Positions 1 through 8,744 of a stretch of DNA of 64,000 nucleotides are shown here, piece after piece; position 1 is the stretch's first letter; every line of letters begins with the position of its first letter. This DNA comes from DATFDN01 sp035685165 (GTDB lineage: Bacteria; Pseudomonadota; Alphaproteobacteria; Acetobacterales; Acetobacteraceae), in contig DASRBI010000011.1 in NCBI GenBank assembly GCA_035685165.1, positions 1-64,000 on the forward strand. The letters are read 5' to 3'. A program made the position numbers and the translations under genes. Under the pieces are notes generated by a model that was not told the DNA's origin, did not search any database, and saw nothing but the letters and a program-made list of their open reading frames with translations.

Positions 1-505
1 CTCGGACTCCTCCAGCACCTGCACCTTGTAACCGTGCTGCTCGGCCCAGCGGATGTACATCCGCATCAGCATCTCGGCCCAATCCTGGCTTTCCGTGCCG
101 CCGGCGCCGGCGTTGATCTCCACGTAGGCGTCGTTGGCATCGGCCTCTCCGGACAGCAGGCTCTCGATCTCGCGGCGCTTCGCTTCCTCGGCGAGTGCGC
201 GGAGATTGGCCAGCGCCTCGGCCGCCAGCTTCTCGTCGCCGTCGGCCTCCGCCATGCCGAGAAGCTCGGTCGCATCGGCGACGTCCGCCTCCAGCCGCTG
301 CACGCCCTCGATCCGGCTCGCCAGATGGTTCCGCTCGCGCATGAGCTTCTGCGCCGCGGCGGCGTCGTTCCAGAGCGCCGGGTCCTCGGCGCGGTTGTTC
401 AGCTCGGCGAGCCGGCCCTGCGCGGCATCCCAGTCAAAGATGCCTCCTCAGCAGCGCGAGCGACTGCTTGATTTGCTCGTTGAGGGCGTCGGATTCGGCG
501 GACAT
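1..505 (-). CDS. prfB: Peptide chain release factor 2 (N-terminal part, programmed frameshift)
   Basis: RF2 terminates translation at UGA and UAA codons. On the complement an ATG at 505 opens a 23-codon frame that ends in an in-frame UGA at 436-434. Homology continues after skipping one base, so the product is read from 505-437 and then from 435 downward. The shifted frame gives LDWDAAQGRLAELNNRAEDP and later INAGAGGTESQDWAEM near residue 130, the entry to the peptidyl-hydrolase region of RF2. The GGQ loop lies beyond the window edge, so about two thirds of the protein is missing. It follows mrcA on the same strand after about 30 bp. The short first frame and the shift mean a simple gene caller would miss or truncate it. 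Identity is clear from the motif and from the frameshift signal. Confidence 0.93.
433..448 (-). promoter_or_regulatory. prfB +1 programmed frameshift site
   Basis: On the complement, AGGAGG (448-443) is followed by CAT and then the slippery CTT TGA C (439-433). This matches the known autoregulatory layout of bacterial prfB: an internal Shine-Dalgarno sequence three bases before CUU UGA C. Low RF2 lets the ribosome shift +1 at the UGA and make full-length RF2; high RF2 terminates at codon 24. Confidence 0.93.
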
Positions 506-535
506 CGCAAGCGGCTCGGCTCAGGAAGGCCGCGG

Positions 536-3103
536 CTAATACAGCCCGCCGAGCGACGTGTCCACGCCGGCCGCCCCCGTGCGAACCGGCTGCGGCGCGC
601 CCGTGGCGTCGGTCCCGCCCGCCACTTGGTCGCTCTCGCCGCCGAGCGGCGCCGATGCCCCAGGCACCTGGCCCGGCTTGAAGGCGTCGGTCACGCGCCC
701 CGTGCCGGTGTCCCAGCTTGCCATCGTCACGCCGTCGGGCTGCGGGAACTGCAGGCGGGGCTTGTCCTTGAGCGCCGCCGCCATGAACGCGTGCCAGATC
801 GGGCCGGCGACCTGGGCGCCCGTTTCGTTATGGCCGAGCGTGGAGGGGTTGTCGAAGCCGACCCACACGGTCGTCACGAGCTGCGGGCTGAAGCCGGAGA
901 ACCAGGCGTCGTTGAAGTCCTGGCTGGTGCCCGTCTTGCCCGCGAGCACATGGTCGATTCCCCGGCCCACGTCCTTGCCGGTGCCGCGAGTGACCACCCC
1001 TTCCATCATGTTGATGAGCTGGAACGTGCTTTGCGGGTCGGCGATTTCCGGCCGGTCGTCGGTCAGCGCCGGCGGGTCAGCCTGATTGTCGCAGGCGCAG
1101 CTTATGGCCTGCGGACGCCAGACCACGTGCCCCTCACGGTCCTCCACGCTGTCGATCAGCGTCGGTGTGACCTTGCGGCCCAACTCGTCGATCGAGGCAT
1201 AGGCGCCGGCCTCGCGCAGCACCGTGGTGTCCACCGCGCCGAGCGCGGCCGGCAGAACGCGCGGCATGGTGTCGGTCATGCCGAACGCCTCGGCGGTCTT
1301 GGCGACGGCCTCCATGCCGACCCTCTGCGCGACGCGAACCGTGACCAGATTGAGCGACTGCTCGAGCGCGACGCGCAGCGGGGTAGGACCGCCGAAGTCC
1401 ATCTCGAAATTGTTCGGCCGCCACAGCCCACCGCGGCCGTCCGGCAGCGAGAGCGGCGCATCCAGGAACCGGTCCGACGGCGAGACGCCCTTCTCCAGTG
1501 CCGCCAAATAGACGAATGGCTTGAAGCTGCTGCCGGGCTGGCGCTCGGCCTGGGTGGCCCGGTTGAACTGGCTGGCGGCAAAGCTCCAACCGCCCACCAT
1601 CGCCAAAACCCGCCCGGTGGTCGGGTCGAGCGACACGAGCGCCCCCTGCACGGTCGGCACCTGACGCAGGAATGCGTGCGCCGGCCCGTCGGGCTGCACC
1701 ATCACGACGTCGCCCGGCTGCACCATGTCGCCCATCCGGCGGAACGGCGCACCTTGGTGGCCCTCGCTGTCCATCGGCCGGTTCCAGCTGAGATCGGAGA
1801 GCCGGATCACCCCGGTCTGCGGCGCGGCGGCGGGGGCGGCATCGGAACCGCCGGGATTGAGCCACCCGACATGCGCCTCGGCCGGGGTGACGGACAGCAC
1901 CACGGCGAGCCGCCAATCGCTCAGCATCCCAGGTGGGGCGGCAACGCCCGCCAGCGCCTTCTGCCAATCCGCCGTGGTGCTGAGGTGCGTCACCGGACCG
2001 CGCCAGCCGCCCATCGTGCGGTCATAGCGCATCAGCCCGTCGCGCACCGATTGCTCGGCCAAGGTCTGCAAGGCCGGATCGAGGCTGGTGCGGACCGAGA
2101 GGCCGCCCTCCTCCACCGTCTGCTCGCCGAAACGCTGGATCAGCTCCTGGCGGACCTCCTCGGTGAACCAGTCGGCGCCCGGCACCGGGGCTTGGTCCGG
2201 GCTCGCGGTCGGCACGAGTGGTTCGGCCTTGGCGGTGGCGGCCTGTCCGGCGGTGATCGCGCCGTCCTCGGCCATGCGGTCGATCACCCAGTCGCGGCGG
2301 GCGCGCGCCGCATCAGGATGCCGGTACGGGTTGTAGTTCTGCGGCGCCTTGGGCAGTGCCGCCAGCATCGCCGCCTGGGCAATCGTGAGCTGGTCGAGCG
2401 GGCGACCGAAATAGGCGTGCGCGGCCACCTGCACGCCGTAGGCACCCTGCCCGAGATAGATTTCGTTCAGGTAGATTTCGAGTATCCGCTGCTTGCTGAG
2501 CACCTGCTCCATGCGGACAGCGAGAATCGCCTCCTCGATCTTCCGGGTCAGGTTGATCCGGTTGTCGAGCAGCATGTTCTTGGCGACTTGCTGGGTGATG
2601 GTCGAGGCGCCGACCGGGCGTCTGCCGTCGCCCAGGTGCATCAGGTCCGTGATCCCCGCGCGCACGATGGCAGCCGGGTCGATCCCGCCATGATGCCAGT
2701 AATCCTTGTCCTCGGCCGAGACGAATGCCTGCACGACGAGCGGCGGGATCGCCGCGTAAGGCACAAACACGCGGCGCTTCTCGGCGATCTCGGTAAGCAG
2801 CCGCCCGTCGCCCGCATAGACGCGGGTCAGCACCGCCGGCTCGTAGCCCTGCAATCCCTGCACGTTCGGCAGGTCGGCGGCGATCCGCTGGTAATAGAAG
2901 AAGGCCACGCCGGCGGCAGCGGCGCAGCCGAGGATCGCCAGCCCGAACAGGCCGGCGATCAGCCCCCCGATCCAGCCGAAGCGCCGCCGCCTTCGCGGCG
3001 CCGCGGCCGTGCGCCCGCGCGGCGGCGGCAAAGGCGGCCGGCGTCGGCTCCGTGGCCCGGGCTTGGGCGTCAACGGGTCGCCCGCGGTAAGGGGTGCGCT
3101 CAT
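536..3103 (-). CDS. mrcA: Penicillin-binding protein 1A, bifunctional transglycosylase/transpeptidase
   Basis: Class A PBP that polymerises lipid II glycan chains and cross-links the peptides at the periplasmic face. The 855-residue reading has a proline/arginine-rich cytoplasmic tail, one membrane segment at about residues 43-70, and a GT51 domain with the AEDKDYWHHGG motif near 130. The transpeptidase domain has SSFK near 525 (nucleophilic Ser), SLN near 584 and KTGTS near 722. The frame is open further upstream to 3232, but that would run into amiC. The ATG at 3103 has a CGGAG ribosome site and sits just before the tail, so I chose it. It lies between amiC and prfB on the same strand, forming a likely cell-wall transcription unit. 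The Ala/Pro-rich C-terminal tail is low complexity. Confidence 0.95.
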   Translation of the reverse strand: MSAPLTAGDPLTPKPGPRSRRRPPLPPPRGRTAAAPRRRRRFGWIGGLIAGLFGLAILGCAAAAGVAFFYYQRIAADLPNVQGLQGYEPAVLTRVYAGDGRLLTEIAEKRRVFVPYAAIPPLVVQAFVSAEDKDYWHHGGIDPAAIVRAGITDLMHLGDGRRPVGASTITQQVAKNMLLDNRINLTRKIEEAILAVRMEQVLSKQRILEIYLNEIYLGQGAYGVQVAAHAYFGRPLDQLTIAQAAMLAALPKAPQNYNPYRHPDAARARRDWVIDRMAEDGAITAGQAATAKAEPLVPTASPDQAPVPGADWFTEEVRQELIQRFGEQTVEEGGLSVRTSLDPALQTLAEQSVRDGLMRYDRTMGGWRGPVTHLSTTADWQKALAGVAAPPGMLSDWRLAVVLSVTPAEAHVGWLNPGGSDAAPAAAPQTGVIRLSDLSWNRPMDSEGHQGAPFRRMGDMVQPGDVVMVQPDGPAHAFLRQVPTVQGALVSLDPTTGRVLAMVGGWSFAASQFNRATQAERQPGSSFKPFVYLAALEKGVSPSDRFLDAPLSLPDGRGGLWRPNNFEMDFGGPTPLRVALEQSLNLVTVRVAQRVGMEAVAKTAEAFGMTDTMPRVLPAALGAVDTTVLREAGAYASIDELGRKVTPTLIDSVEDREGHVVWRPQAISCACDNQADPPALTDDRPEIADPQSTFQLINMMEGVVTRGTGKDVGRGIDHVLAGKTGTSQDFNDAWFSGFSPQLVTTVWVGFDNPSTLGHNETGAQVAGPIWHAFMAAALKDKPRLQFPQPDGVTMASWDTGTGRVTDAFKPGQVPGASAPLGGESDQVAGGTDATGAPQPVRTGAAGVDTSLGGLY

Positions 3104-3152
3104 TGGGCTCCGATATGGCGTGCAAAGCGGCCGGGGGCCAGCGCCGGTCGCG

Positions 3153-4019
3153 TCAGGCCGGGTTCTCGATCCCGATTGCGGCGGCGATTTGGCGTGAGGC
3201 GAAATAGGCGTCCACCGCGTCGCGCATGGCACGGGCCACTTGGGCGCGGTGCTGCGGCTGGCGCAGCTCGGCCTCGTCGCGCGGGTTCGACATGAACCCC
3301 ATTTCTACCAGCACGCTCGGGATGTCGGCCGATTTCAGCACGACGAAGCCAGCGTGCCGCTCGGGGTTCGGCAGCATCGGCACGCTGTGGTCGAGGCTGC
3401 TGACGAGGCGGTTGGCGAGGCGGACCGAGTCGACCCGGGTCTCGCGTTGCACGAGGCTCGCCAGGATGCGCGCGACCTCCGGCGAGACGCCCTTGAAGCC
3501 CGGCCCAGCGAAGCGGTCGGCGCTGTTCTCGCGCGCCGCGAGCTGCGCCGTCTGCGCGTCCGAAGCTTCCGGGGCGAGCGTATAGACGCTCGCGCCGCGC
3601 ACGCTGTGATCGTTCAGCGCGTCAGCGTGCATGGAGACGAACAAGGTGGCGCCATGCTCCTGCGCCCGCGCCACCCGCTCCTCTAGGGGCACGAACCGGT
3701 CGGTGGTGCGGGTCATCAGCACCCGGTAGCGGCCGCCCCACTCGAGCAGCCGCTGGAGCTCGAATGCGGTGGCCAGCGCGACGTTCTTCTCGTAGGTGCC
3801 GGAGACGCCGATCGCGCCCGGGTCTTTCCCCCCATGCCCCGGATCGAGCATCACCAGCGGCGCCGGCGGCTTCGCCCGCCCGGCGGTGGTGGCGGGAGAC
3901 GCCACGGACTTATGGCCGGCGGCAGAGCCAGGGCGCGGCAGCAGGAACGTGCCGACCACGGCAAGCCCGCTGCCGGCCCGTCCGAGCAGGAGACGACGCG
4001 TGAGCAGAGCAGCCAACAT
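3153..4019 (-). CDS. amiC: N-acetylmuramoyl-L-alanine amidase (Amidase_3)
   Basis: Zinc amidase that removes stem peptides from peptidoglycan, normally during septum splitting. The 288-residue protein starts at an ATG preceded by AAGGGG. Its N-terminus, TRRLLLGRAGSGLAVVG, looks like a twin-arginine or similar export signal, ending around PGSAAG. The catalytic domain shows LDPGHGGKDPGA (zinc His), SMHADAL (second zinc His) and VEMGFMSNPRDE (catalytic Glu) in the usual order. There is no AMIN domain, so this is a short form. It is divergent from rne and lies upstream of mrcA and prfB. The frame is open to 4190, but the upstream portion has no protein character and would extend past the export signal. 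Confidence 0.92.
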   Translation of the reverse strand: MLAALLTRRLLLGRAGSGLAVVGTFLLPRPGSAAGHKSVASPATTAGRAKPPAPLVMLDPGHGGKDPGAIGVSGTYEKNVALATAFELQRLLEWGGRYRVLMTRTTDRFVPLEERVARAQEHGATLFVSMHADALNDHSVRGASVYTLAPEASDAQTAQLAARENSADRFAGPGFKGVSPEVARILASLVQRETRVDSVRLANRLVSSLDHSVPMLPNPERHAGFVVLKSADIPSVLVEMGFMSNPRDEAELRQPQHRAQVARAMRDAVDAYFASRQIAAAIGIENPA

Positions 4020-4510
4020 GCCGCCCCTTTTAACACGGCGTCTCCGGGTTCGCACGTTTCCCGTTGATGAATAAAGCTCATGCTGGGTATGGCTTGCGGT
4101 GCGGCGTGCTTTGCTCCATGGTTGCCGCGCCCGGCAAAGCAGCCCTGGCGCCGCCCGCTGACGGTTGGCGCATGGCGAGCGGGCGATCACGCGACCCGTC
4201 GACCTGTGTGGCGTTGGATTGCCGCCGAGCTGGTCCGGGCCCCCGGTCGCCTTCTTCTGGCCCTGCCGGCGCCGCGCCCCGCGTCGGCGTGCCGCAACCG
4301 GCCCCCATCCGGCGGCCGGAGACGTATTCCGAGGCCGGCCCGACTGGCCGCGCCGCTATTGCTGAGGACGGATGACCGAGGCCGCGTTTTTTTATCTGGC
4401 CGTCCCGATCGGAGCCTCCGTCCCGACGCGCACACTTTGCCGCACGCGGCCCCTCGCCCTCCGACCGAGCGCGCGAGGCCGTCCGCCGGCGTACCGGAGT
4501 TCCCTACTCG
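4020..4510. other. Divergent amiC/rne intergenic region, rne leader
   Basis: About 490 bases without a convincing gene. It must hold the divergent promoters and a long rne leader. Long autoregulatory leaders are known for rne in enterobacteria; here I see no clear conserved hairpin and no confident -35/-10 pair. A run of seven T occurs near 4389. The rne start has CGGAG about ten bases upstream. Confidence 0.6.
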
Positions 4511-7390
4511 ATGACCAAACGAATGCTGATCGACGCCACGCACGCGGAAGAGACCCGTGTCGTGGTGCTGGATGGCAACCGGCTTGAAGATTTCGACGTC
4601 GAAACCTCGACCAAGCGCCACCTCAAGGGAAACATCTATCTCGCCAAGGTGATCCGCGTGGAGCCCAGCCTCCAGGCGGCCTTTGTCGAGTTCGGCGGCA
4701 ACCGTCACGGGTTCCTCGCCTTCAGCGAGATCCATCCCGACTACTACCAGATCCCGGTCGCCGACCGGCAGCGCCTGATCGAGCTGCAGGCCGAGGAGGC
4801 AAGGCGCGAGCAGGAGGAGGAGGATCGCGCCGCCGCCGCCGAGGCGCCCGACCCGGGCGGACTGCCCGAACGGAACGGCGAAGCCGACGAGGACGCACCG
4901 CCCGCTGCCGCCCGCGAGGAGAGCGACACCGCCCGAGCCGCGAGCACCGAGGCCGCGGCCGAGACCGAGACCGAGACCGAGACCGCTGCGGCCTCGGACG
5001 AGATTGGCGAGGCCGCGCCGATCGAACCGATGTGGGCGCGTCCGGCCGTTATCCCGATCGAGATCGTGCAAGGGCCGCCGGCGGATGCCGAGCCGGCGCC
5101 TTCGCCCGCCGAGGAGAAGGTGCCCTTCGCCTTCTCCGCGCCCGCCGAGGCGCCGGAGGAGATAGAGCAGAACGTCCCGCCCGAACCCTCCGGGTTGCAC
5201 ACCGACCCGGGCACGCGCGAGGCGGAGGAGGCGGACGGCGCCGAGGATCACAACCGCGAGGACGAGGTTCCGGAAACCCCGCCGCCCGAGACGATGGGCG
5301 GCGAGGCGGACGCGGCGGAGGAGCGCCAGGAGCACCGCATTCCGCCGCGCTTCCTCAGGAACTACAAGATCCAGGAGGTCATCCGCCGCCGCCAGATCCT
5401 GCTCGTGCAGGTGGTGAAGGAGGAGCGCGGCACCAAGGGTGCGGCGCTCACCACCTACATCTCGCTCGCCGGCCGCTACTGCGTGCTGATGCCCAACTCC
5501 CCGCGCGGCGGCGGCATTTCGCGCAAGATCACCGCCCCGGCCGACCGCCGCCGCCTGAAAGAGGTGATCGCCGAGCTCGACCTGCCGGATACGATGGGCC
5601 TCATTGTCCGCACCGCCGGGGCCAACCGCCCGAAGCAAGAGATCAAGCGCGACTGCGAATACCTGCTGCGGCTCTGGGACGAGATCCGCGACCTCACCCT
5701 GCGCTCAGTTGCCCCGGCGCTGATCTACGAGGAAGCGAGCCTCATCAAGCGGGCGATCCGCGACGTCTACTCGCGCGACATCGACGAGATCATCGTCGAT
5801 GGCGAGGCGGGCTGGAAGGCTGCGCGCGAGTTCATGCGGATGCTGATGCCGACGCACGCCAAGAAGGTGCAGCTCTGGCAGGAGCCGCAGCCCTTGTTCG
5901 CGCGGATGCAGGTGGAGGCGCAGCTCGACGCGCTGATGAGCCCGACCGTTCAGCTCCGCTCGGGCGGCTATCTGGTCATCAATCAGACCGAGGCGCTGGT
6001 CGCGATCGACGTCAACTCGGGCCGTTCCACGCGCGAGCGGAACGTCGAGGAGACCGCCCTTCGCACCAACCTCGAGGCCGCCGACGAGGCGGCGCGCCAG
6101 CTTCGGCTGCGCGACCTCGCCGGGCTGATCGTCATCGACTTCATCGACATGGAGAGCCGCAAGCACAACGCTTCGGTCGAGAAGCGGCTGAAGGAGGCGC
6201 TGAAGTCCGACCGGGCGCGCATCCAGGTCGGCCATATCAGCCATTTCGGCCTTTTGGAAATGAGCCGCCAGCGCCTGCGGCCGAGCGTCGCCGAGACGAA
6301 CTTCATCCTCTGCCCCCATTGCGGCGGCACCGGCCATCTGCGGAGCACCGAGAGTGCGGCCGTCCACGTGCTGCGGGGCGTCGAGGAGGAGGCGGCCAAG
6401 CGGCGCTCCGCCGAGGCGGTGGTCCACGTGGCGCTGCCGATCGCGATGTACATCCTGAACCACAAGCGCGACCGGCTGAGCGCGATCGAGGACCGCCACG
6501 GCCTGCACGTCACCTTCGCCGCCGACGACACGCTGATCGCGCCGCAGTTCCGCATTGACCGCGTACGCCCGCTGATGCCGGGCGACCTGCCGGAAACCGT
6601 GCGCGCCGAGGCCGCCGCTCCGCCGCCGGAGACCGAAGCCGAGGAGGCCGAGGCCGCGGAGGCCGAGGACGAGGAGATGGCGGGGGCGGACGCGCCGCGC
6701 CCCGGCGAGACCGCCGAGGAAGCCGAGAACCGCCGCCGCAGGCGCCGCCGGCGCCGGCGCGGCGCCCGCCGCGAGGATGGCGCGCCAGAGTCCGCGCCGG
6801 CCGCCGGCCCCTCGGGCGAGGAAGCCCTCGTCGAGGGCGTGCCCGAGATGGTGGATTCGATGCCGGCTGAACCGCGCGACGAGGAGCGCGACGCGCGCCG
6901 CCGCCGGAGCCGGCACCGCCGCCGCGGTCGACGCGACGAGGTGCTGCCTGAAATCGCCGCGCCCGGCGCCGAACAGCCGGACGTGCCGGCGCTCGGCCTC
7001 TACACCGGCCCGACCCCAGCCAACCCGTTCGGCGGCCAGGGCTTCGACATATTCGAGGCCCTGGAGCAGGCCGAGCAGCAACGCTCCGCCGCGCCCGCCC
7101 GGCCGATGCCCGAGCCCGCACCCGCCACGGTCACGCCCGAGGCGGACATGCCGCAAGCCCCGCATCCCGAGCCCTATGGAGGCGCCGGCGACGCGCCGGA
7201 AGCGGGGCAGCCTGAGCCGGCCCCGCCGCCGCCTGCGGCCAGCGCGCCGGAGCCCTCCGCCGGTAACGGGGCCGAGCCCGTGCCCGCCGAGGAGGAGCCG
7301 CCGCCCCCGGCCCCGGCGGTGCTGCCGATCCTGGTCGGCGCCGAGCCCGAGCCCCCCGCCGAGCGCAAGCGCGGCTGGTGGCGCCGGTAA
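4511..7390 (+). CDS. rne: Ribonuclease E
   Basis: Endoribonuclease that starts mRNA decay and processes rRNA and tRNA precursors, and acts as scaffold of the degradosome. The 959-residue protein begins MTKRMLIDATHAEETRV. Its S1 domain begins near residue 38 (GNIYLAKVIRVEPSLQAAFV) and is split by an acidic, Ala/Glu-rich insertion of roughly 170 residues before resuming near HRIPPRFLRNYKIQEV. This layout is typical of alphaproteobacteria. DNase-I-like catalytic aspartates lie in AIDVNSGRST (about 500) and VIDFIDMES (about 544). The Zn-link CPHCGG is near 601. The C-terminal third alternates arginine-rich RNA-binding stretches with acidic and Pro/Ala-rich segments and is probably disordered. It is monocistronic, divergent from amiC, with an unusual palindrome array just downstream. 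Confidence 0.96.
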   Translation: MTKRMLIDATHAEETRVVVLDGNRLEDFDVETSTKRHLKGNIYLAKVIRVEPSLQAAFVEFGGNRHGFLAFSEIHPDYYQIPVADRQRLIELQAEEARREQEEEDRAAAAEAPDPGGLPERNGEADEDAPPAAAREESDTARAASTEAAAETETETETAAASDEIGEAAPIEPMWARPAVIPIEIVQGPPADAEPAPSPAEEKVPFAFSAPAEAPEEIEQNVPPEPSGLHTDPGTREAEEADGAEDHNREDEVPETPPPETMGGEADAAEERQEHRIPPRFLRNYKIQEVIRRRQILLVQVVKEERGTKGAALTTYISLAGRYCVLMPNSPRGGGISRKITAPADRRRLKEVIAELDLPDTMGLIVRTAGANRPKQEIKRDCEYLLRLWDEIRDLTLRSVAPALIYEEASLIKRAIRDVYSRDIDEIIVDGEAGWKAAREFMRMLMPTHAKKVQLWQEPQPLFARMQVEAQLDALMSPTVQLRSGGYLVINQTEALVAIDVNSGRSTRERNVEETALRTNLEAADEAARQLRLRDLAGLIVIDFIDMESRKHNASVEKRLKEALKSDRARIQVGHISHFGLLEMSRQRLRPSVAETNFILCPHCGGTGHLRSTESAAVHVLRGVEEEAAKRRSAEAVVHVALPIAMYILNHKRDRLSAIEDRHGLHVTFAADDTLIAPQFRIDRVRPLMPGDLPETVRAEAAAPPPETEAEEAEAAEAEDEEMAGADAPRPGETAEEAENRRRRRRRRRRGARREDGAPESAPAAGPSGEEALVEGVPEMVDSMPAEPRDEERDARRRRSRHRRRGRRDEVLPEIAAPGAEQPDVPALGLYTGPTPANPFGGQGFDIFEALEQAEQQRSAAPARPMPEPAPATVTPEADMPQAPHPEPYGGAGDAPEAGQPEPAPPPPAASAPEPSAGNGAEPVPAEEEPPPPAPAVLPILVGAEPEPPAERKRGWWRR
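4961..4984 (+). repeat. Hexanucleotide tandem repeat in rne
   Basis: Four perfect copies of GAGACC in frame, encoding alternating Glu-Thr inside the acidic S1 insertion of RNase E. Changes in copy number would stay in frame. Confidence 0.85.
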
Positions 7391-7441
7391 GGCAGCCCCA
7401 TCATCGCAAGCCGCGGAAGGGCGGCGCGGCGCTCCATGGGA

Positions 7442-7575
7442 GTGTACACCCGACACCACCCGGGGCTGAAAACTCGTACGAAACCGCGCCGGGAGGCCGC
7501 GGACTTCGTACGAAAGCCCCTCGATACTCCCGCCTCTTCGTACGAAACGCCCGCCGCGCGGCCGAAACCCGGTAC
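7442..7575. repeat. Five GTAC palindromes at exact 32-bp spacing
   Basis: GTAC cores occur at 7444, 7476, 7508, 7540 and 7572, each exactly 32 bases after the last. The first is in the palindrome GTGTACAC. The middle three share TCGTACGAAA, and units 2 and 3 of these read CTTCGTACGAAA or close to it. The last, GGTACAA, is degenerate. Sequences between the cores are unrelated. The array lies between the 3' ends of rne and the SDR gene, so it is not in an obvious promoter. The 32-base period is not a multiple of three, which argues against a coding repeat; it is close to three helical turns. Confidence 0.85.
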
Positions 7576-7591
7576 AATCCTGCGCCGCACC

Positions 7592-8335
7592 TCACCCCAT
7601 GAAGGCGCCGCCGTTCACGTGGATCACCTGGCCGGTGATGAACCGCCCGTGCGGCCCGCACAGGTAGCGGACCATCTCGGCGATCTCGTCGATCGTCCCC
7701 CGCCGGCCGGCCAGGTTCTCGGGTAGCTGGGCGAGCCCCGCATTGCCGCCGGCGGCGTGCCCCCTCTGCGTGTCGATTGCGCCCGGCGCGACCGCATTCA
7801 CGGTGATGCTTTCAGGTGCAAGCTCCCGCGCCAGCGCCCGCGTGAGCCCGACCATCCCCGCCTTGGCGACCGCGACATGCACGCGCCCCACGGGAGCGGC
7901 GTGCGCCGAGATGCCGCCCAGATTGACGATGCTGCCGCCGCCCGCGCGCGCGATGTGCGGCGCGGCGGCCTGCGCGCACCAGAAGGCGCCGTCGAGCGTG
8001 CTGCCCAGGATCCAGCGCCATTCCTCGACGCTAATGTCGGCGAGCTTCGACTGCCGCCGCACCGAGGCATTGTTGACCAGCACGTCGAGCCGCCCGAACC
8101 GCGCCACCGCCGCCGCGACCAATTCCCGCGCCGCGACGGGATCGGAAATATCGGCCAGATGCACCGCCGCGACCGACCCCGCCTCGGCAACCAGCCGCGC
8201 CGTTTCCTCGCACGCGTCGCGCGAGTGGCGCGCCGTCACCATGATCCGGTAGCCGTCCCGCGCCAGCGCAAGCGCGATGCCGCGTCCGATATTCATGGCA
8301 CTTCCGGTAATCAGGGCAACCTTCGCTTCGCTCAT
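7592..8335 (-). CDS. SDR family protein with altered catalytic residues
   Basis: Short-chain dehydrogenase/reductase fold, 247 residues, starting at an ATG with GGGAGG six bases upstream. The nucleotide site is TGSAMNIGRG near residue 10, the NNAS motif is present as NNASVRRQ, and the C-terminal region reads NAVAPGAIDTQRG and ITGQVIHVNGG. Aligned with a standard SDR of equal spacing, the active-site Ser of the IVNxSS strand is Gly (IVNLGG). The Tyr of YxxxK is Val (VAVAK), while Lys is kept and a His lies next to the Tyr position. It is therefore either a divergent subfamily with another acid/base residue or not a dehydrogenase. It is divergent from a carboxymuconolactone-decarboxylase-like gene. 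Substrate unknown. Confidence 0.85.
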   Translation of the reverse strand: MSEAKVALITGSAMNIGRGIALALARDGYRIMVTARHSRDACEETARLVAEAGSVAAVHLADISDPVAARELVAAAVARFGRLDVLVNNASVRRQSKLADISVEEWRWILGSTLDGAFWCAQAAAPHIARAGGGSIVNLGGISAHAAPVGRVHVAVAKAGMVGLTRALARELAPESITVNAVAPGAIDTQRGHAAGGNAGLAQLPENLAGRRGTIDEIAEMVRYLCGPHGRFITGQVIHVNGGAFMG

Positions 8336-8411
8336 GTGCGCCTCCCGTGCGCATTGGACTCGAAACCGGCTTTGCTGTGCAATGGGCCGGCCACGACGGG
8401 AGATACAAGCG

Positions 8412-8741
8412 ATGGCCAAGGCACCCACTACCGAAGCGCGCGACCGCGTGCGCGCGACCGTTCCCAAGCTGATCGACGTCACCGAGAAGGTGCTGTTCGG
8501 GGACATCTGGGAACGCAAGGAACTCTCGAAACGCGACCGCAGCCTGATCACCTGCGCGGTTCTCGTCGCCACCTACCGGCCCGAGCAGTTGCGCGGCCAT
8601 CTCAGCCGCGCGCTCTTCAACGGCGTGACGAAGGAGGAGCTTTCCGAGCTGATCACCCATGTCGCCTTCTACGCCGGCTGGCCGGCCGCCATGACGGCGG
8701 CCAACGTGGCGCGCGAGGTGTTCGCCGCGCAGGAGGAATAG
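8412..8741 (+). CDS. Carboxymuconolactone decarboxylase family protein
   Basis: Small alpha-helical protein of 109 residues of the CMD/AhpD-like family. It contains the characteristic stretches LFGDIWERKELSKRDRSLIT and HLSRALFNGVTKEELSELI followed by HVAFYAGWPAAMTA. There is no CxxC pair, so it is not an AhpD peroxidase; it resembles PcaC-type proteins. The start ATG has GGGAGA upstream. The next gene, a beta-hydroxyacid dehydrogenase, begins three bases after its stop, so the two form an operon. In the pca pathway such enzymes decarboxylate gamma-carboxymuconolactone, but no other pca gene lies nearby. The exact reaction is unknown. Confidence 0.85.
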   Translation: MAKAPTTEARDRVRATVPKLIDVTEKVLFGDIWERKELSKRDRSLITCAVLVATYRPEQLRGHLSRALFNGVTKEELSELITHVAFYAGWPAAMTAANVAREVFAAQEE

Positions 8742-8744
8742 GCC

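Noticed and set aside
134..3295. A 1053-codon open frame on the plus strand opposite mrcA
   Set aside because: It is the GC-rich antisense shadow of mrcA, amiC and prfB; the product is Arg/His-rich without any family motif, while the minus strand carries full PBP1A motifs.
7442..7575. Periodic array read as a mini CRISPR
   Set aside because: The shared core is only 8-12 bp and the unit 32 bp, far below a CRISPR repeat plus spacer, and no cas gene is present.
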